In this document: positions 13,412-25,033 of the stretch, one piece after another
Numbering within the stretch: position 1 is the stretch's first letter
Layout: every line of letters starts with the position of its first letter
Assembly: GCA_037952775.1 (NCBI GenBank)
Contig: JBANAY010000003.1
Location: 33,852,001 to 33,916,000 of the forward strand
Source: Clonostachys chloroleuca
Lineage: Eukaryota; Ascomycota; Sordariomycetes; Hypocreales; Bionectriaceae
Length of the DNA stretch: 64,000 nt
Direction: 5' to 3'
Translations under genes and position numbers: made by a program
Notes under the pieces: model-generated
Told to the model about the DNA's origin: nothing
What the model saw: only the letters and a program-made list of their open reading frames with translations
Databases searched by the model: none

Positions 13412-16400
13412 ATGGCGGACAAGGAGATCCCCCTCATTCTTGGAAATGACCTCTCAATGCATCTTGGCGACGTTGGGGATGTCGGTGATGTCGATGACCT
13501 TTTCGGCGATGCCTCAGCCTTACCGCTCCGGCCCACAGGCATGCAGCTCGAACAACGGATAGATAGGCTGAGAAACCGCGGCTGCTACCAGTATGCATCA
13601 CTCGTTACTTGGCTGTGAGCCCTCTTCCTTGCTTCTGACTAACGTGCTTGTACAGGACTGTTGCATGGTCAAGGGTTGGGACCATTGCCAGCATCACTGC
13701 CGATGGCCAAGAGCTGGAGCTTCGATATCTCCGATGCAGGCCTGACAATGGCGAGTGGGAGCTCACCGAGCCTACGACCTGTGCCCTCGTCAAAGGCACT
13801 CCGGAAATCCCTCTGGTGCATCTGGAGTGGGCAATCACCAACAACCCGGAACTGGCCATCTTCGATGCCTCGGGACGTGTGGCCCTGCTCATCTTCTCCA
13901 CAACCATCACACACCCCTTCCTGGTAAGGAAATGGGATACAGACATCGTAGATGAGATGCAGTCGGTTGCCGGAGCTCATTGGCTGCCGGTGGCCCCAAA
14001 TACCCAGCCGGCAGCTGCTGCCAACTCGTCGAACGCCGGTAACCGCCAGAGCTTCAACGTCGTGTTCGGCCCCGCTGTCAAGAATCCCCAAGGGAATTAT
14101 CAATACGAATCCTCCTTTGTGCATGCAGAGGGGCCTAATCATCCCCTTCAAGCTAGGACCGCCTTACTCTGTGTTACCATGGGAGGTATTCTCAAGATGT
14201 TTTGGATGCAGCTGAATAACAAGATGGAGGAGACCACCCTGGAACTGGAGAGCATTCGCACCGCAGACGAGATAGTGACGCATGCCGCCTTTGCATCTGA
14301 AAAGAGTTTGTGTTCACACCCCGCTCAATCTTTCTAGGTACGCTATGCTAACGGTCCGCAGAATACCTGATCCTCGCCCTGGTCACCGCATCGAAGCAGC
14401 TCAAGTTCGTCAAGGTGGAAATTCACTGGGGAAGCCAGCCCGGGAAGGCTGCAGGGCCCCAGAATACGCGGTACAATGCGACTCTTGTAGAGAAGCACTG
14501 TTCCACTGCTGGTTGGTCGTTGGATTCCCTCGAGGATGCATCGATGCCTGAGATATCTCACTTGCTTGCCCTGCCGTCGATATTGGACAATTCCGGTAAG
14601 AACATGGCGCCGCCCGTGATCGTATCTGTTCGGTCCCGGCCGCCCGGCGCCGGTCCGTTCCCGCCTGCTCAGTCCATCATCGATCGCTGGGAGGCCGTTG
14701 AGCAGCGCCATGGGCTGCATCCGGCTATCGAGCAGCTCGGCAACAGAAGAAACAGTGTTTCCTCCGAGCCATCAACGGGCACCTTTTTGCGCCCTCTGGA
14801 GCCAATCGTTATTCCCAAATGTATAATCAACATCCAGTCGGCACGATATGGAAAGATCCTCATTATTACCTTTGCGGATGGCTCGGTTGAGTACCGGGAT
14901 AGGTACACTTTCGAGGAGATATACACTACGCGCGAAACGGCCAAAGTATCAAATCTGCGCGAAGCAGGATGGAATTTCGCAGAGGATATGCCATGTATGT
15001 GACATCACGACTATTGCTCTACAGGGGTTTTTTTTCCAAAAGCAGTCGTGACTAACTCGGATGATTTACGTTTAGGCCAACAAACTGCTTTCTCCCCCAC
15101 CTTCTGCTCCATGGTCCTCATGGGAGAGGATGGCAAACTCAAATGGAGCAAGCTCAAATACTCCGACGGTGACTTCGGGAGCAGCATGCAGGACGGTGAG
15201 CAATCTACATCTGTGCCCACATGCCGTCAAGGTGTGAAGGTATGCGAATGATTGTATAGAACTAACAGCCCGCTTTCAGAGCAATATGCCGCCACTATTG
15301 CCGGCCTTACAATCACGGCAGCAACATCCATCAGATCCCAAACCAACTTTGACGACATGCTAGCCGTGGTCAGACCCCATGTCTCCAAGAAGAGTAAGCC
15401 CCTTTCCTCCAGCAGGCACACAGCAAGGTAGACGGCAATCTAACTAGTGACAGAGCTCATGCAGGATTGGGTGGGCGAACTTATCCGAATCCTTAATATA
15501 CAGGTTGACTATTCAGGGGAGCACTCTCATGATGCTCTCCTTAAGAATGAACAGATGCGATCATGCCTGAGCATTCTCATCAATCTCGGCTTCAAGGGGG
15601 ACACCCAACCCAGGAGTTTCCAGAGTACACATGCTCTCATAGCGGCGACGGTGCGAAGCACTGCTTGGAATATCACTCTAGCCAGTAGCTCGCATTTCCC
15701 AGTGACAGGAAAGAAGAGCCCACTTGACGATCACGGTACGTAAATGCGCAATCTCGAGGGTGACAAATTCCACAAGGCTAATGCGACTGCAGAGGTGGTG
15801 GATGTGCTTGTCACTTCTGTCCGTTGGTCATTGGACCTGGTCGCCTGGCTCTCGGACTCTCTGTTCGAACTTATGAATGACGATGAGTTCATCGAGCTCC
15901 TCACCCCTGCACGCACAAATGAACTTGCCATTTATCTACATACCAAAAATGACGTCTCCCTGCAACTACTCCTGTGTTCGAGCAGCCGGAGCTTTTTGAT
16001 GGCACTGTGCCGAAGAATAGGACATCTGGCATTGCTTAGCAACAAGGCCATGGAATTTTACCGAAAACAGTCAGCCGAGGCTAATGCAGCCAAGGCACCG
16101 AATCCCTACTTAAGACAGGCTTACCAGAGGCTCCAGCAGGCCACGAGCTCTGGATTCGTAAGTGTAGGAGAATTCGAAAAGCTGATAACTTCCCTGAAGA
16201 TGGGCATCATGCACTCGTACGACAACGTCCTAACCGCCATGGTTAAGCGCCAACCAAACCCACCTCAGGGCAAACAAGAAGACGAGGCTGTCAAGGTGGC
16301 TCGCTCCCAGTGTGAGACTAGAATGCTGTTGGCAGCGGCTCCTCACCCCAGCTTGATACCCGTGCTGAAGAAATTCTTCACTGAGGACGTTCCAGCGTTC

Positions 16401-16688
16401 CGCAAGACCACGGATCCAGCCAAGCTCTTCTTCGAGAACTTTGATGTCCTTGATGTGTCTGACGACAAGGGCGACGTGGATGGCGTGAAGTGGGCACACA
16501 TCGACGTCCTGTCCAAAACAAAACTTCACATGAGCCCAACCCAGCAGTGGAGGAGATGCACACGTTGCACGGCGGTCATGGAGGAGCTCCCTGGTAGAGG
16601 ACCAGGTTTTACTTTCTTATTCAGTCAGCAGCGGCGGTGCTTGTGCAGTGGGACCTGGGCAGTATTGCCGCATGGCAAACTTATTTAA
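13412..16688 (+). CDS. med16: Mediator complex subunit 16 (Med16/Sin4)
   Basis: Mediator tail-module subunit that links transcription activators to RNA polymerase II in the nucleus. Seven exons: 13412-13590, 13656-14305, 14362-14994, 15076-15195, 15280-15393, 15454-15735 and 15793-16688. All phases agree, giving 957 aa. The introns are 56-84 nt with GTATGC, GTTTGT, GTATGT, GTGAGC, GTAAGC and GTACGT donors, several with CTAAC branch sites. The N-terminus has the acidic DVDDLFGD element and then the Med16 WD-type region (RLRNRGCYQTVAWSRVGTIA; LEWAITNNPELAIFDASGRV). The C-terminus carries the family's cysteine pattern, WRRCTRC followed by QQRRCLCSGTW and LPHGK, which looks like a small metal-binding knuckle. 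Several short exons make single-ORF predictions break up here, so the exon joins are inferred from splice signals and frame. Confidence 0.9.
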
Positions 16689-19600
16689 TTTTTTTTTATC
16701 TCTGGGATCGGGGGCGATCATGCACGGGAAACGTTCAAGCGGCTCAGTTGTTTTTTTTGTTTTCGGGCATGTTCGTGGGAGTATTCGTGGGGGCCTGCTT
16801 GGGAATCATGCTGTCTAGGTGCGTCATGTTCGTTAATGAATACAACTATCCTGGGTATGTCTTGGTGTTGTGGGTGCGGAGCATCTACGACATTGATATC
16901 GAGTGTCTATCTTCTTTGAAACTCGGAAAGAGACTCCGGGCAATTGGTAGCTTTAGCAACTGAAATTCCTACGTCTTTCCTAGGAGGTATCAAAGGCTCG
17001 AGATGATGATCGCATGCATAGCCGTTACCACTATTACTCGGCCTTACTACTTGCGTATCTGAGACATGTTAATGAGACATGTACTAGGTAAGGCGTTTTA
17101 TTGGGAAGTGGCCTGGCATTCAGGAATTCGGTGAGGCAACCAATAGCCTCCAATCATTCGAGAAATCTAGAAGCGTAGTAATATGTTGGTCTCTAAGGTG
17201 ATAAAGAGGCATTGCATTCCACTAACAGTGATTCTTTTTCTTTTCGATGGTCGGTTAGTAACCGTCGAGGAAATTCATTCTTTTGGTGAAAGGCTCATTC
17301 TTCTGTCTCTCTATACCTAGACCTCGTGAAAATTCGTCATCATGAGACTTGTTGCCGTGATTGCTACAGTGACCTGCCCGTTCGATGCTCTCGGAAGGTA
17401 TCGCAGCCCCGACAACGCTTTCAAAAACCTCACATGCGGCACAGAATTCCGAACTTCTCAACACGAAGAACTTCCCCGAGGGCAAGGCTGAGCTATACAC
17501 CGAGGCAAGTCAAGCGCCACTATATACATCGCTACTTCGAGTTCACTGAGGCAATCTGTATAGATATGCAATGCGACTTCTTGCAAGTGGGGAGCAGCAT
17601 TTTCTTCGACTGGAAAGGGGAACCGGAAGCGCCAGTAGCGAAGGGTGTATAATAATCTAAGGTAGGCAGCCCGGGGAGGATCCCAATTAGATGAGAGAGC
17701 ATCGGCCAGTGGAGGAGGTGGGGGATCACAGTAGGCAGGCACAAAGCGAGCCATGGTGTGAGTGAGAGGATGCCACCAACTACTTCGATGGCCTCTGCCT
17801 GCAAGCTTCTAACTGTCACCAGGTTGACCAACCTTGGTCAAATCAAGAGTGGAAAACCAGTCCCGCGAAGCTCCTAGTTGCCTTCTCTTGGGTGTAATTA
17901 ACATGGAAAACTGGGTATCAATCTTCATTGTAATTGTGATTGTCCAGTCTCGGTACCTTCTCATGTTACCTAATGACAGAACTTCAACCATATCCAAAGT
18001 AGGAAATTCAGATATCTTCATCAAAGGCTGTGTATGAACCACCCCTACATCCTCGTCATATCTCACCAGGCGCAACGCATGAAATCAATTATACTGATTA
18101 CACTGGAATACACATTCCAGATCAAGAAATATACCAATCCTCGGCGAGATGTCATCGTGTTTACAGGGTAGTGTTTTGCAACCTGGTGCTCAGAGGGTGT
18201 CTACAGGGTAGCGTAAAGTGGAAAATTCCCAGCTGCCAAATCAGACGACCATCGTCGAGGGCACAGCAATTTGCCTGCCGAAAGAGGCTACGTCATGCTC
18301 AATGAAACCAGAGGGCAAGCGTGAATGACGAGATGAATTATGGAGTGCCATTGGAGCGGCGGTCTGGAGTCTTTGGATTAATGTTGTCCCACGGCGCCAA
18401 TTAAGATTGACGGTGGATAATGCGCAAGTGCTTGGCTCTAGATCGACGACCTCTCCGCTTCGACGACGATCAAAGGTGAAGCAGGCTAATTCGACAAGAG
18501 CGAGGCCAAGGTCGTGCGCTGGAGGCGCGTACTATTTGCCAGTTTATTCGCTCTTGGCGTTGCGCGGTTTGCGCTACGCTGCGAATGGAAGGGGAGGTTG
18601 GAATGGGATCTGGGCACTACGCCGGATTCAGCGAGAGATGGTCAGGGGAGGGCAGGCGTCGGTCAATGAGGAGAGCTCGGCAGAAGATCAGGGAGCCATG
18701 GAGGGGAGGCATGGTGTTGATCCTTCGGGCGATGGTCCCCTAAGTCCCCTCCTGTGCCTGGCTGGTGCGACTGGTGGCAACAGAGTTGGATGCGATGGAT
18801 GCGCTGGCGGACACACAGGCGGGCCATCGGATGCCGCCCACGGAGCGTCTGGACGGGCGGAATGCGCAGATGAGCGAGCTACAGGCAATGTGGCTTTCTA
18901 TACGACCTCTGCTAATGAATGTCTTTATCAATATGCCACATTCCAAGTGCTAGATCAGGGGCGCTATCGGTTGATAGCAGCCGAGCCTTCATTTGCTACT
19001 GGGTCGCAGCGGCATGCCACGCTATGTGGCGCTCCTTTGGGCAGACAGTCTCATTCTCCTCCAATTTTTTTACATTACCGTCTCCATGTAGCACCGGCTG
19101 GCGCTCTGGGGTGGGTATGCTGGCGTCAGGAGCCGTGCAAGCCCCAACCACCATTTGTGCACTGGCCACCTGTGGAATATCATTAGCTGGCGGTTCCTCG
19201 TCACATGGGGCTGTCGAATTATGCCTGCTCGCTGCCTCCGGTGTCAGAGGTCGCAATGGAGCCCTGCCAATGGATTTCCCTATTCGGTGTCACCGTCTGT
19301 GCCTCACGTAGGACGGCGACTGGTTGGCTGCCTTGCCGCCCGCGCGTCGCGAAATAAAGTGATTTGTGTAGGCGCCCAATGCGCGGGCCAGGTGCGCCTC
19401 ATCATGTCTGTACTCTGTGCATGCAGCAGTGACTAGTGCTCTGGAGAGATTCGTAGATGGAGTAGATTTGTGGAGGTCTCACATCGCAGGCCGTAATTGC
19501 CCATCGCACGAGGGCTGCTTCTGGCCCCTTTTGGGGAGGTGCGTTCCTGATTGCCCCTGACACGGATCAGTCTCCTTGATTGGCTGGTGGCAGGAGGACC

Positions 19601-20169
19601 CCAAGACCTACCGCCGCGCTGTAGAGTGGTGGGCAAGCCTGTCCGGCCTTGGCGGCGGGAGTGGGGCCCAGACGAACCGCGCTACTGCAGGTCCCATGCC
19701 GCCTCGAGGCGCTGTAAGTGGCTGGAAGCGCTGGACTGCCACTTCGCTCTTTTTCCCTGGCGCCTACTGGGATGTATGCCCGACCCCTTTTGGCATCTGG
19801 TGGCATAATGCGACGCTGCCGGCCACGCACCTAATTTCCCTACATCTAACTCTACCGTTCTGACTATCTTTCAGGTTGCGATTGTGCTTGCTTCTCCTGT
19901 CTCGTCTCGCTCTGCATCCTGCCTCGTGACATTTGGATGTGCGCTCGCCGCCCCATGCTGATAGGCGCTCGTGTGCATTTCGTTTCATAGCACTACCCAA
20001 GCCAAGCGCTACCATCTACCGCTCCTTGTTCGTCGCATTATCAGGTGGCCTTTCTCCACTCCCTAATTGCTGGTCATCGACAACGAGACTGTCCATCCCT
20101 TGCCTGATGGCCAGGTCCCGTTGATAACACATTCACTTGTTGGCAAGGTGGCTGACTGGTTATCCCAAA
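16689..20169. other. Intergenic region, mostly without recognisable genes
   Basis: It includes the MED16 3' UTR (T-rich at about 16685-16770), one weak small-gene candidate at 17342-17652 described separately, and a pyrimidine-rich leader from about 19850 just before the coiled-coil gene. A 259-codon open frame at 18407-19186 starts with TTG and has an implausible composition. Confidence 0.45.
17342..17652 (+). CDS. Possible small secreted protein, two exons (speculative)
   Basis: ATG at 17342 opens MRLVAVIATVTCPFDALG, which resembles a short signal peptide. A GTATCG donor at 17398 and a CACAG acceptor at 17444 would remove 47 nt. The ATG frame then joins to an open frame ending ICIDMQCDFLQVGSSIFFDW...APVAKGV and a stop at 17650-17652, for 87 aa in total. 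The intron is shorter than the others in this window and its branch site is poor. Without splicing, the ATG frame stops within about 50 codons. I do not recognise the product. It could be a decayed gene or chance. Confidence 0.2.
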
Positions 20170-23100
20170 ATGGCATCACAACCTATCCCCTCTTCACCTG
20201 GACCTCAGGAGGCTATGCCGATCTCATCGAATCTTCCATCTTATCCTGATTCTCCTCCGAGCTCTTCCCACCATCACCAACCTAATCACTCTACTACTGC
20301 CAATAGCGCCCACCAGCCAAGTCCACACACAATCGACGGCCAGCCTCGCCCTACTACCTCCAGCTCCAGTGCCGCCTCGTCGACTTCAGAATCATTCTCC
20401 AAAGCTCCTGCTCGGGCGTCAGTGAATCGCATCAAGAGGAAGCCCATCCCCTCGACGATATCAACCTCGGCCAGGTCTGCTCATAGGTCTCAGGGGTCCA
20501 CGGCGTCGACGATCCTGTCCTACGCCGACCTTCCCAAGCCGGATCACCGCTTCTCAAGGTCTGGTTCAATAGACAGTCCGACAATATACGAGTATTTCCC
20601 TGCCGAAGCGTCCAGGCCCAACATTGCTTCAGCGTAAGTCAATTGATACCCACCCAATTCCTCGGAAGCGCAACTTGTGTAACCCGTCCGACGAGACCCG
20701 TTTCTCTAACTGGAATGTGTTTCTGTGCTTCAGTCTCGAAATAAACTCAGCCCTGTTTCACGACCGTTATTCCGACGCGCCCGGCATTCCAAACGCCGAC
20801 CAACACTCCCAGGCCGACACGTCCGACGTACTGTCTGCTTACTCCGCGTACGACGAGCTGCTGTCTGACGTGACACCGGATGCTGGAACGGTCAAGACCC
20901 CTAGTACCATTGTGGAAGATCGGACCGACAAGGACGACGACAACGAGTCGACGTACTCGGATTATCTTGATCAGCGAGCTAACTCCCCGCCTCCCATGTT
21001 TGCACAAAAAGCAACTCCTCCGCATCTCCAGTTACAAAAGGTAGATACCGTCATCGCGCAGAACGTGTTGAATGAAGAGCTCGAGGCTGCTTCTCCTCAG
21101 TCGATCCACTCGAATCGCAACAAACCACTACCTAAATCCCCAGGCGCAGCATCGCCGTTTGCGGCATTCTTTGGTTGGGGAGGGAACCCGTCGCCGTCAG
21201 GTACCGAGTTCTCGATATCGTCCCCCTCTTCTCCATCCGGAAGAGGAGGATCAGGCGAAGGCGTTGGAAATAGATCGCGGACGACCGAGAGCACAACGCC
21301 CAATGCAGCCTCTTCAAATGCTCTCGGATACTCTGACTCCTACCTCTCCGCATCATTACCCTCCTCACAGTCATCATTTCCTATAGATGAGATGGAGGAC
21401 GAACTAAGAGCCATCAGTCACGAGCTGGCTTCGTCCATCCGGCGCGAGATGGACTTGGAGGATCTCGTTGACCGATTGCAGGAGCAGGCCAGTAGTTCCC
21501 AAGCGCCAAGCAAGAGAACTAGTGACTATTTCTCGGACTCGGGATACAGCTCTACTAAGGCTAGTGAATCAGAACAGGCCCGTGATGAAATCGACAAGAT
21601 TCAACGGCGAGCCGAGCAAGAAAAGGCCTCTATCCGTCTAGAGCTGACGACTAAACTCCAAGATGAGAGGGCCCGACGCAAAGCTCTCGATCAGCAAATC
21701 AAGGAACTCGCAGAAAAAGCATCGCAAATCGACCTCGCGCAGATTAATAATCTGGACGCCAACGAGCGAGTAAAAGATCTCGAAACCACCTGTGAAGATC
21801 TAAGACGTCGCTTGACCGACGAACGATCATCGAGATCGAACTTTGAGGACCTCTTGTCTGCCCTAAAGAGCGAGCTGCAAGAAGCATCAAATGAACGAGA
21901 CAATCTACGAGATGAGGTGGTCCCGCAGCTCCGTGCGCGGGTTGAGGGCCTCGAAGCGGAGGCGGCAGAATATACAAATCTTACGTACGAGTCGTCAAAG
22001 ATGCAACAAGAACTTCAAAACCTTAGGTCCGAAAACATGACGCTCAAGCGCAGCTCCATTGTTGGCCCCATCGATGTTCAAAACAGAGCCTCTCGTGCTT
22101 TCTCAGGTGGGCTGTCGGGTGGGTTGTCCCGCTCGAACTCGGTGGCTGGAGGGCCCATGCGCGGCCAGAGACCGACTGGCCTTGGACGTTCCAACAGTGT
22201 CCGGGGCGGTCCCCAGACGGAATCCCGGGAGGCCCTTTCCGAACGCTTAAAAGATGTCGAAGCCCAGCGTGACGCGCTTCACGGGGCCTTGAAGAGTCTC
22301 TTGGAACGTCAAGAGGTTCAGAATCGCCAATATCAGAAGAAGATTCAACTATTAGAGAACGAACGTCAGCGCCTGCTGACTGGCCCGGGAAAGAAGGGCT
22401 TCGAGAGAGAGATCATGAACCTCCGAACGGAAATTAATGTACTTCGCCGAAGGGCAGAAGACGCGCTCGACCAAAAGTGGCAGGTTGAGAAGGGCCTGAG
22501 TGGTCTCAAAATGGATCTCGATAGGGCCGAAGGCGAGATCGCGTCTCTCCGAGAACTCCTGAATGAGAAGGACATTCTCATCCCCGAGACAATGGCGCGT
22601 ATGAGTGGGTCGGACGATGGAGAGCGCGAGCCCGTGACATCCGAGTCCCTCAGCCAGGCCTACGAGAAACTGCAGGCCGCCTATGCAGAGTCGCTTGAAC
22701 GTATCAAGAACCTCGAGTCTGGAATCAACGACGACGAGAAGACAAAGGTGGCCATGCGACGCCTCGAAAGGGCCGTTTCTGTTGCCATCACTGAGCGCGA
22801 CCTTGCTAAGTCTGAGATGGATGCTATCCGAAACCGCTATGATGAAGCTTATGCAAACGAAACCAGGAGTGTACAAGCTGAGAGCGCCCTGGCTGATGAA
22901 CTCTGCGAGACAGCTCGGTATGTCGAGACGCTGGCTTCGCAGGTGCAGCAGCAGCTGAGTGCCAACTCGGAACTTCGAATGCGCCTTGCCGATGCTGTGA
23001 CACGGGGTGACGCAGATAGGAAGGCAAACAATGATCGCATCACTGCTATGATGGAGCACCTCGGAGCTCTCGAGGAGCAGCTCGTCTCCGCGCAATCAGG

Positions 23101-23539
23101 ATCTGAGGACCAGGTTACCCGTCATGAAGAGGAGGTCTCCAAGCTCCGAGATGCCCATAACTTTCAGCTTCAGCGCATTGGTGGCAGCCCTGGCCTTGGT
23201 GGCCTAAGGTCCCCTGCTGTGAAAGGCAGCCGATCAGGTTCCATGTTGAGCAAGTCTCGCTCCAAGATCCCCTTCCCTGACCTCATCGAGGCCCAGAGCT
23301 TTGAAGATGAAGCCGAGATGACAAGCCTCCGTGCAAAGGTCGCGGAGCTTGAGAAGGCTCTTGCTGATGCAGAGAATGAGATGCAAGAGGTGATTACTAG
23401 AATGAGCACCGCCCAGATCGAGGTCTTAAACCTGCAAGAAGAGCGGGACAGAGCAGTCCGAGAGACTAGGAAGCTGCAGAAGATTCTCGAAGGCGAGCAG
23501 GCCAAGCCTGTTGATCAGCGATTCATGGCCTTCCGATGA
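20170..23539 (+). CDS. Large coiled-coil protein, 1089 aa, function unknown
   Basis: Two exons, 20170-20633 and 20734-23539, with a GTAAGT donor, a CTCTAAC branch site and a TTCAG acceptor in consistent phase. The start is ATG at 20170 in an AAAATGG context. Residues 1 to about 350 are Ser/Pro-rich and look disordered. From about residue 380 to the end there are long heptad-rich stretches of Glu, Lys, Arg, Gln and Leu typical of coiled coils. A Gly/Ser/Arg-rich break lies in the middle (GGLSGGLSRSNSVAGG, then GLGRSNSVRGG), and another basic serine-rich break occurs near SGSMLSKSRSKIPFP. The architecture fits a structural, tethering or microtubule-organising protein. I cannot place it in a named family, and no catalytic motif or membrane segment is visible. 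Confidence 0.85.
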
Positions 23540-24731
23540 GCCGTACGCCAGTAATGACCGTTTGGCTTACGAGTAATTCTTTTTCTTTTCTTAATTATTT
23601 TTTTTTGCATACATTTCCTTTACCGTTTGGTTTTACCCCTTCAGGATAATCTCCTGCATTGAGCGACTGGCGTTTCTACATTCTTGGGTTATTATTCCCC
23701 TTGTCTTTCAAATGAATATATATTGGCTTGGGCTGATCAATTTGATAAACGTTGGTATAACAGCCGTAATTACGGTGAAAAGGTGAAACTGGGATGGCTG
23801 CTGGTCTTGGGGACGATCGCTTGGATGGGCTATTTGAAACATTCACAATTGTTGTCGGGTTGGAGCCATGTTGGCCGGTATCAATGTGCTACTGGTTCTC
23901 TTCACATGCCATTGCTTGCTGGATGAAGCTTGCTCTGGCCACTTATATCTTAATGTTTACTTCAATGTTTCCAGATGTATTATATTAATCGTTGTCATGG
24001 AGGTAGAAGGATTATCAAGGAACTTAGGATTGTAACCCAATTAAATTAAGGATTTATCTAAGTTAATGATGGCCACTAGATTTGTATGTATGAAAAGGAG
24101 TGAACAGAGATGGGGGATGCAGGTCAGCTTTTACATTACTGGAGTGTTTTGTTTGTCACCAGAAATAGATTAAGAACCCTGTCTGCAACCCAACGAAAGC
24201 TAATGACAGCATTGTCTTACCTCATAGCATGTTTGCTAGCTATCTGATGCATGAATATCGAAATTTTGGCACCCCAGGCGGTGCTTGCTGGATTTGGTAG
24301 GTAGGGACTGCAAAGTCACCTCGACTGAACTATTGTAGCAGTCAGTCACATCATCATGCTTCTGATTGTGTAATAAATCGTAGTAGATACTGTTGCCTAA
24401 TAGTTTCCCGATAACTTATTATCATTATTGATTATTGTCTACCACTGTCGTAGCCTGTATTGGAAGGTTGAAACCAAAACACCTTTGGGGTCCCTGTTAC
24501 TGTGACGCCCATCTGCAGACTGATACACCCAATCCTTGAGAATTCTTCAACAATACTTTCTTTTTCCCTGGTGACGTCACTACAAGGTGTGTAGCATTGC
24601 GCTTCAAAACAAACAAATTGTTCTGGTTTGTATGGCAGTGTTGACTTGCCAAGTGCCGCGACACACTCTCAGATCAAGAGACCCTAGTATATACTATTAT
24701 TGCAGCCGAAGTCCACAGCAACCAGCAACTA
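23540..24731. other. AT-rich intergenic region before the tRNA pair
   Basis: It holds the T-rich 3' UTR of the coiled-coil gene followed by sequence with no supported gene. ORFs here are under 85 codons. Confidence 0.5.
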
Positions 24732-24819
24732 TCCGATATGGTGTAACGGTTAGCACACTACGCTTTCAGTAACAACTGTGAGCGCCGTGGAGATCGGGGT
24801 TCGATTCCCCGTATCGGAG
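24732..24819 (+). tRNA. tRNA-Glu (anticodon TTC) with 16-nt intron
   Basis: The cloverleaf folds fully. The acceptor stem TCCGATA pairs with TATCGGA, followed by discriminator G. The D stem GTGT pairs with GCAC around an 8-nt loop. The anticodon stem CTACG pairs with CGTGG. The T stem CGGGG pairs with CCCCG around TTCGATT. The anticodon TTC is at 24765-24767. The intron occupies 24769-24784, directly after position 37, the canonical site for nuclear tRNA introns. The spliced length is 72 nt, normal for tRNA-Glu. Confidence 0.95.
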
Positions 24820-24946
24820 ATTCTTTTGCTTTTTGTCAGACCGCTTTGTTCGCCACCACTTCCTTATTCTTTTTACCCCCACTTCCAGGATCAATGGGAT
24901 TTGAGTTAAATAGCCCTGCTACCAAACAACCAATCAGAGTGTCCCA
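24820..24946. other. Spacer between the two tRNA-Glu genes
   Basis: This 127-nt spacer starts with a T-run (TTCTTTTGCTTTTT) just past the first tRNA, which fits an RNA polymerase III terminator. Confidence 0.6.
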
Positions 24947-25033
24947 TCCGATATGGTGTAACGGTTAGCACACTACGCTTTCAGTACCACTGTGAGCGCC
25001 GTGGAGATCGGGGTTCGATTCCCCGTATCGGAG
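24947..25033 (+). tRNA. tRNA-Glu (anticodon TTC) with 15-nt intron
   Basis: The mature sequence is the same as the tRNA at 24732, and the anticodon TTC is at 24980-24982. The intron at 24984-24998 is one base shorter than in the first copy and has one substitution, so the mature 72-nt sequence is conserved while the intron has drifted. A T-rich tract follows at about 25050-25065. Confidence 0.95.

Noticed and set aside
18407..19186. 259-codon plus-strand open frame
   Set aside because: It begins with TTG, not ATG, has an implausible Gly/Arg/Cys/Pro mix, no domain-like segment and no splice signals. It probably arises from GC-rich noncoding sequence.
22352..23095. 247-codon minus-strand frame inside the coiled-coil gene
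   Set aside because: It lies antisense to a clear heptad-rich coding exon; its openness is a by-product of the sense codon usage.
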